From the NCBI RefSeq assembly GCF_003435375.1, contig NZ_QWGL01000008.1:49849-113848 (forward strand): 64,000 nt of DNA. The letters are read 5' to 3'. The notes below the pieces were generated by a model that was given only the letters and a program-made list of their open reading frames with translations, ran no database searches and was not told where the DNA came from. The number at the start of each line of letters is the position of its first letter. Position 1 is the first letter of the stretch. A program made the position numbers and the translations under genes. Origin of the DNA: Clostridium sp. AM34-11AC (GTDB taxonomy: Bacteria > Bacillota > Clostridia > Lachnospirales > Lachnospiraceae). Below are positions 62,403 to 64,000 of this stretch, in pieces.

Positions 62403-63803
62403 ATGTCAGAATTAACAGTAGGTATATTGGGGTTTGTCTGTATCGTTGCGATCGTTATAACCCTTTTTAAGAGCAAGACCATGCCAAGTATGGCATTTAT
62501 CATTTTCCCGTCGATCCTTGGTCTCATTCTTGTCCTTGGTGGATATTATACCATCGGAGAGATCGGAGATCTGATCAAAGGCGGATTTAAAAGCACAGGC
62601 CCGACCGCAGCACTGTTTGTGTTCTCTGTCCTGTTCTTCGGAATCATGACAGATGCCGGTATGTTTGATGTAATTATCGACAAGCTTATGAAGTTCGTCG
62701 GTGACAATGTGATCGGTGTGACCGTCATGACAGCGGTTATTGCCCTGATCGGTCATCTTGACGGCGGTGGAGCATCCACATTCCTGATCGTTGTCCCGTC
62801 CATGCTTCCGGTCTACAAAAAGATGCACATGAGACCGACAACACTCCTTCGCGTAGCCGTTCTTGCAATGGGTGTATTAAACCTGATGCCATGGGCCGGT
62901 CCGACCATGCGTGCAGCATCCGTACTCGGTATGGAAGCAGGACAGCTCTGGGGCGGTCTGATCCCGATCCAGATCTTTGGAATCATTCTCTGCCTGGCAC
63001 ATGCGGTGTTTGCAGGTATTCAGGAGAAAAAAAGAGGCGCCGGTCTGAACGGAAAGCTTGCAATGGAAGCAGCTTCTGAGGACGCTGCAGAAGAAGTACA
63101 GCATCAGAAGGACGAGAATGAGTACGCAAGACCGAAGCTTTTCGCTTTCAATATCTGCCTGACCATCGCAGTTATCGCTATGCTTGTATGGGATCAGTTC
63201 CCAAGCTATTTCCCGTTCATGCTCGGTGTAGCGGCAGCTCTTCTTGTAAATTATACACCGATCAAGCTTCAGAAGAAGATGATCAACCGTCATGCAGGTC
63301 CGGCACTTATGATGTGTTCCACTCTGATGGGCGCTGCAGTCCTTATGGGTGTCCTTGTATATGGCTTTAACGCAAGCGGTGCCGCTGCGATCGCAAAGCC
63401 GGGCGTAGAGATGATGAAGACCTCCGTTGTATCCAACATGGCCAGCATCATTTCCATGATCCTCCCAGCAGCACTTGGACAGCACTTACCGCTTGTGATC
63501 GGTATCCTTTCCGTTCCGCTTGCACTTTGCTTTGATACCGATTCCTATTTCTATGGAATGCTTCCGGTCATGATCGCAATCGGTGCTTCCTTCGGAGTTG
63601 AGGCATTCCCGATCGCCGTTGCAATGGTTGTTTGCCGTAACTGCGCAACCTTCATCAGCCCGATGGTACCGGCAACTCTGCTTGGTATCGGACTTGCCGA
63701 TGTGGACATCAAGGATCACATCAAGTCCAGCTTCAGTTATGTATGGATCTTCTCGATCCTTTGCATGCTGTTTGCAGTACTGATCGGAATCCTTCCGTTA
63801 TAA
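62403..63803 (+). CDS. CitMHS-family citrate (metal-citrate) transporter
   Basis: A 466-residue membrane carrier with about 11-12 helices and a charged loop near residues 205-240. The start LTVGILGFVCIVAIVITLF and the blocks HLDGGGASTFLIVVPSMLPVYKKM, NLMPWAGPTMRAASVLG and FISPMVPATLLG are typical of the CitMHS family. Members import citrate with Mg or Ca, driven by protons. AGGGGATC lies ten bases before the ATG. The location after citDEF supports citrate as substrate. The exact metal cannot be told from sequence. A terminator follows. Confidence 0.93.
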   Translation: MSELTVGILGFVCIVAIVITLFKSKTMPSMAFIIFPSILGLILVLGGYYTIGEIGDLIKGGFKSTGPTAALFVFSVLFFGIMTDAGMFDVIIDKLMKFVGDNVIGVTVMTAVIALIGHLDGGGASTFLIVVPSMLPVYKKMHMRPTTLLRVAVLAMGVLNLMPWAGPTMRAASVLGMEAGQLWGGLIPIQIFGIILCLAHAVFAGIQEKKRGAGLNGKLAMEAASEDAAEEVQHQKDENEYARPKLFAFNICLTIAVIAMLVWDQFPSYFPFMLGVAAALLVNYTPIKLQKKMINRHAGPALMMCSTLMGAAVLMGVLVYGFNASGAAAIAKPGVEMMKTSVVSNMASIISMILPAALGQHLPLVIGILSVPLALCFDTDSYFYGMLPVMIAIGASFGVEAFPIAVAMVVCRNCATFISPMVPATLLGIGLADVDIKDHIKSSFSYVWIFSILCMLFAVLIGILPL

Positions 63804-63883
63804 ACGACAATTTTCTTGAATTCAGATAGAATTGAGCGGCCGCTCTTCTTACCCCACAGACGGCTGCAAACTACCCTCTTTTC

Positions 63884-63923
63884 AAACACCCCGGAGCTTC
63901 GATCGGATCTCCGGGGTGTTTTC
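63884..63923 (+). terminator. terminator of the citDEF-transporter operon
   Basis: AAACACCCCGGAG pairs with CTCCGGGGTGTTT across a 12-base loop and is followed by TTCC. It lies about 80 bases after the transporter stop. The remaining bases to 64000 show no gene. Confidence 0.88.
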
Positions 63924-64000
63924 CTGTTCATAAGGTCCCCGTTCATAAATCTTTTGATTTACCACGAAAAACGCATGAGTAAATAAATTGTGAACATGCC

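Noticed and set aside
1-64000. CRISPR arrays, prophage, intact insertion sequences, tRNA or rRNA genes
   Set aside because: I looked at every intergenic gap and saw no regular spaced repeats, integrase, transposase, capsid genes or cloverleaf sequences.

Overview
The window (about 50% G+C, tightly packed, mostly + strand) looks like the chromosome of an anaerobic Firmicute of class Clostridia, probably Lachnospiraceae-like. The reasons are pyruvate:ferredoxin oxidoreductase, formate-THF ligase, a PASTA-domain Ser/Thr kinase cluster, RqcH, an ECF S component, an anaerobic-type (Cbi) cobalamin operon, strong AGGAGG ribosome sites and TTGnnn-17-TAtaaT promoters. Species cannot be named from the sequence alone. 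I see no phage, CRISPR array, rRNA or tRNA.

Layout. 1-1060: 3' end of the pyruvate oxidoreductase gene and its terminator. 1.2-5.1 kb: YtrA-type GntR regulator, ABC ATPase and a large permease. 5.1-13.4 kb: single genes (DUF368 membrane protein, zinc-ribbon protein, O-acetylhomoserine sulfhydrylase, cardiolipin synthase, PsiE-like protein, SH3-NlpC/P60 wall hydrolase, ClpP-fold protease). 13.4-33.7 kb: a housekeeping run with ftsK/spoIIIE, fhs, murE, murF, priA, def, fmt, a membrane Zn-peptidase, rsmB, rlmN, PP2C phosphatase, PASTA kinase, rsgA, rpe and thiN. 33.7-37.9 kb: a probable vitamin B6 pair (ECF S component and pyridoxamine kinase) behind a MocR/PdxR-like operator, then serS and a phospholipase C-like gene. 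38.0-55.5 kb: a long cobalamin operon, cbiL to cbiC, with two multidomain fusions (HemC-CobA-HemD and CbiJ-CbiE-CbiT) and two unexplained membrane genes. 55.6-57.3 kb: rqcH on the minus strand. 57.6-63.9 kb: citrate fermentation locus, with citX and a LysR regulator divergent from citD-citE-citF and a CitMHS citrate transporter.

How the genes fit together. The cobalamin operon runs from uroporphyrinogen synthesis through corrin-ring methylation, amidation and nucleotide-loop assembly. Cobalt chelation, CbiG, corrinoid adenosylation and CobU are missing here, and no cobalamin riboswitch is visible. The cit locus would import citrate and split it to acetate and oxaloacetate, which can feed the pyruvate oxidoreductase. 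CitC and CitG are not in the window.

The most notable non-coding find is a 133-bp non-coding mobile-element-like repeat at 57419-57551. It has 14-bp terminal inverted repeats (one mismatch), begins with GTAA, and is flanked by a perfect 8-bp direct repeat GATTTTGT. A diverged copy of the same length lies at 34546-34678 and supplies the stop codon of the ECF gene. An internal hairpin in the two copies shows compensatory base changes. A second find is a 16-bp hairpin plus T-run (12630-12683) whose 3' arm is the ribosome binding site of the ClpP-like gene. A third is a 434-residue double-zinc-ribbon membrane protein of unknown function coupled to cbiF inside the cobalamin operon.
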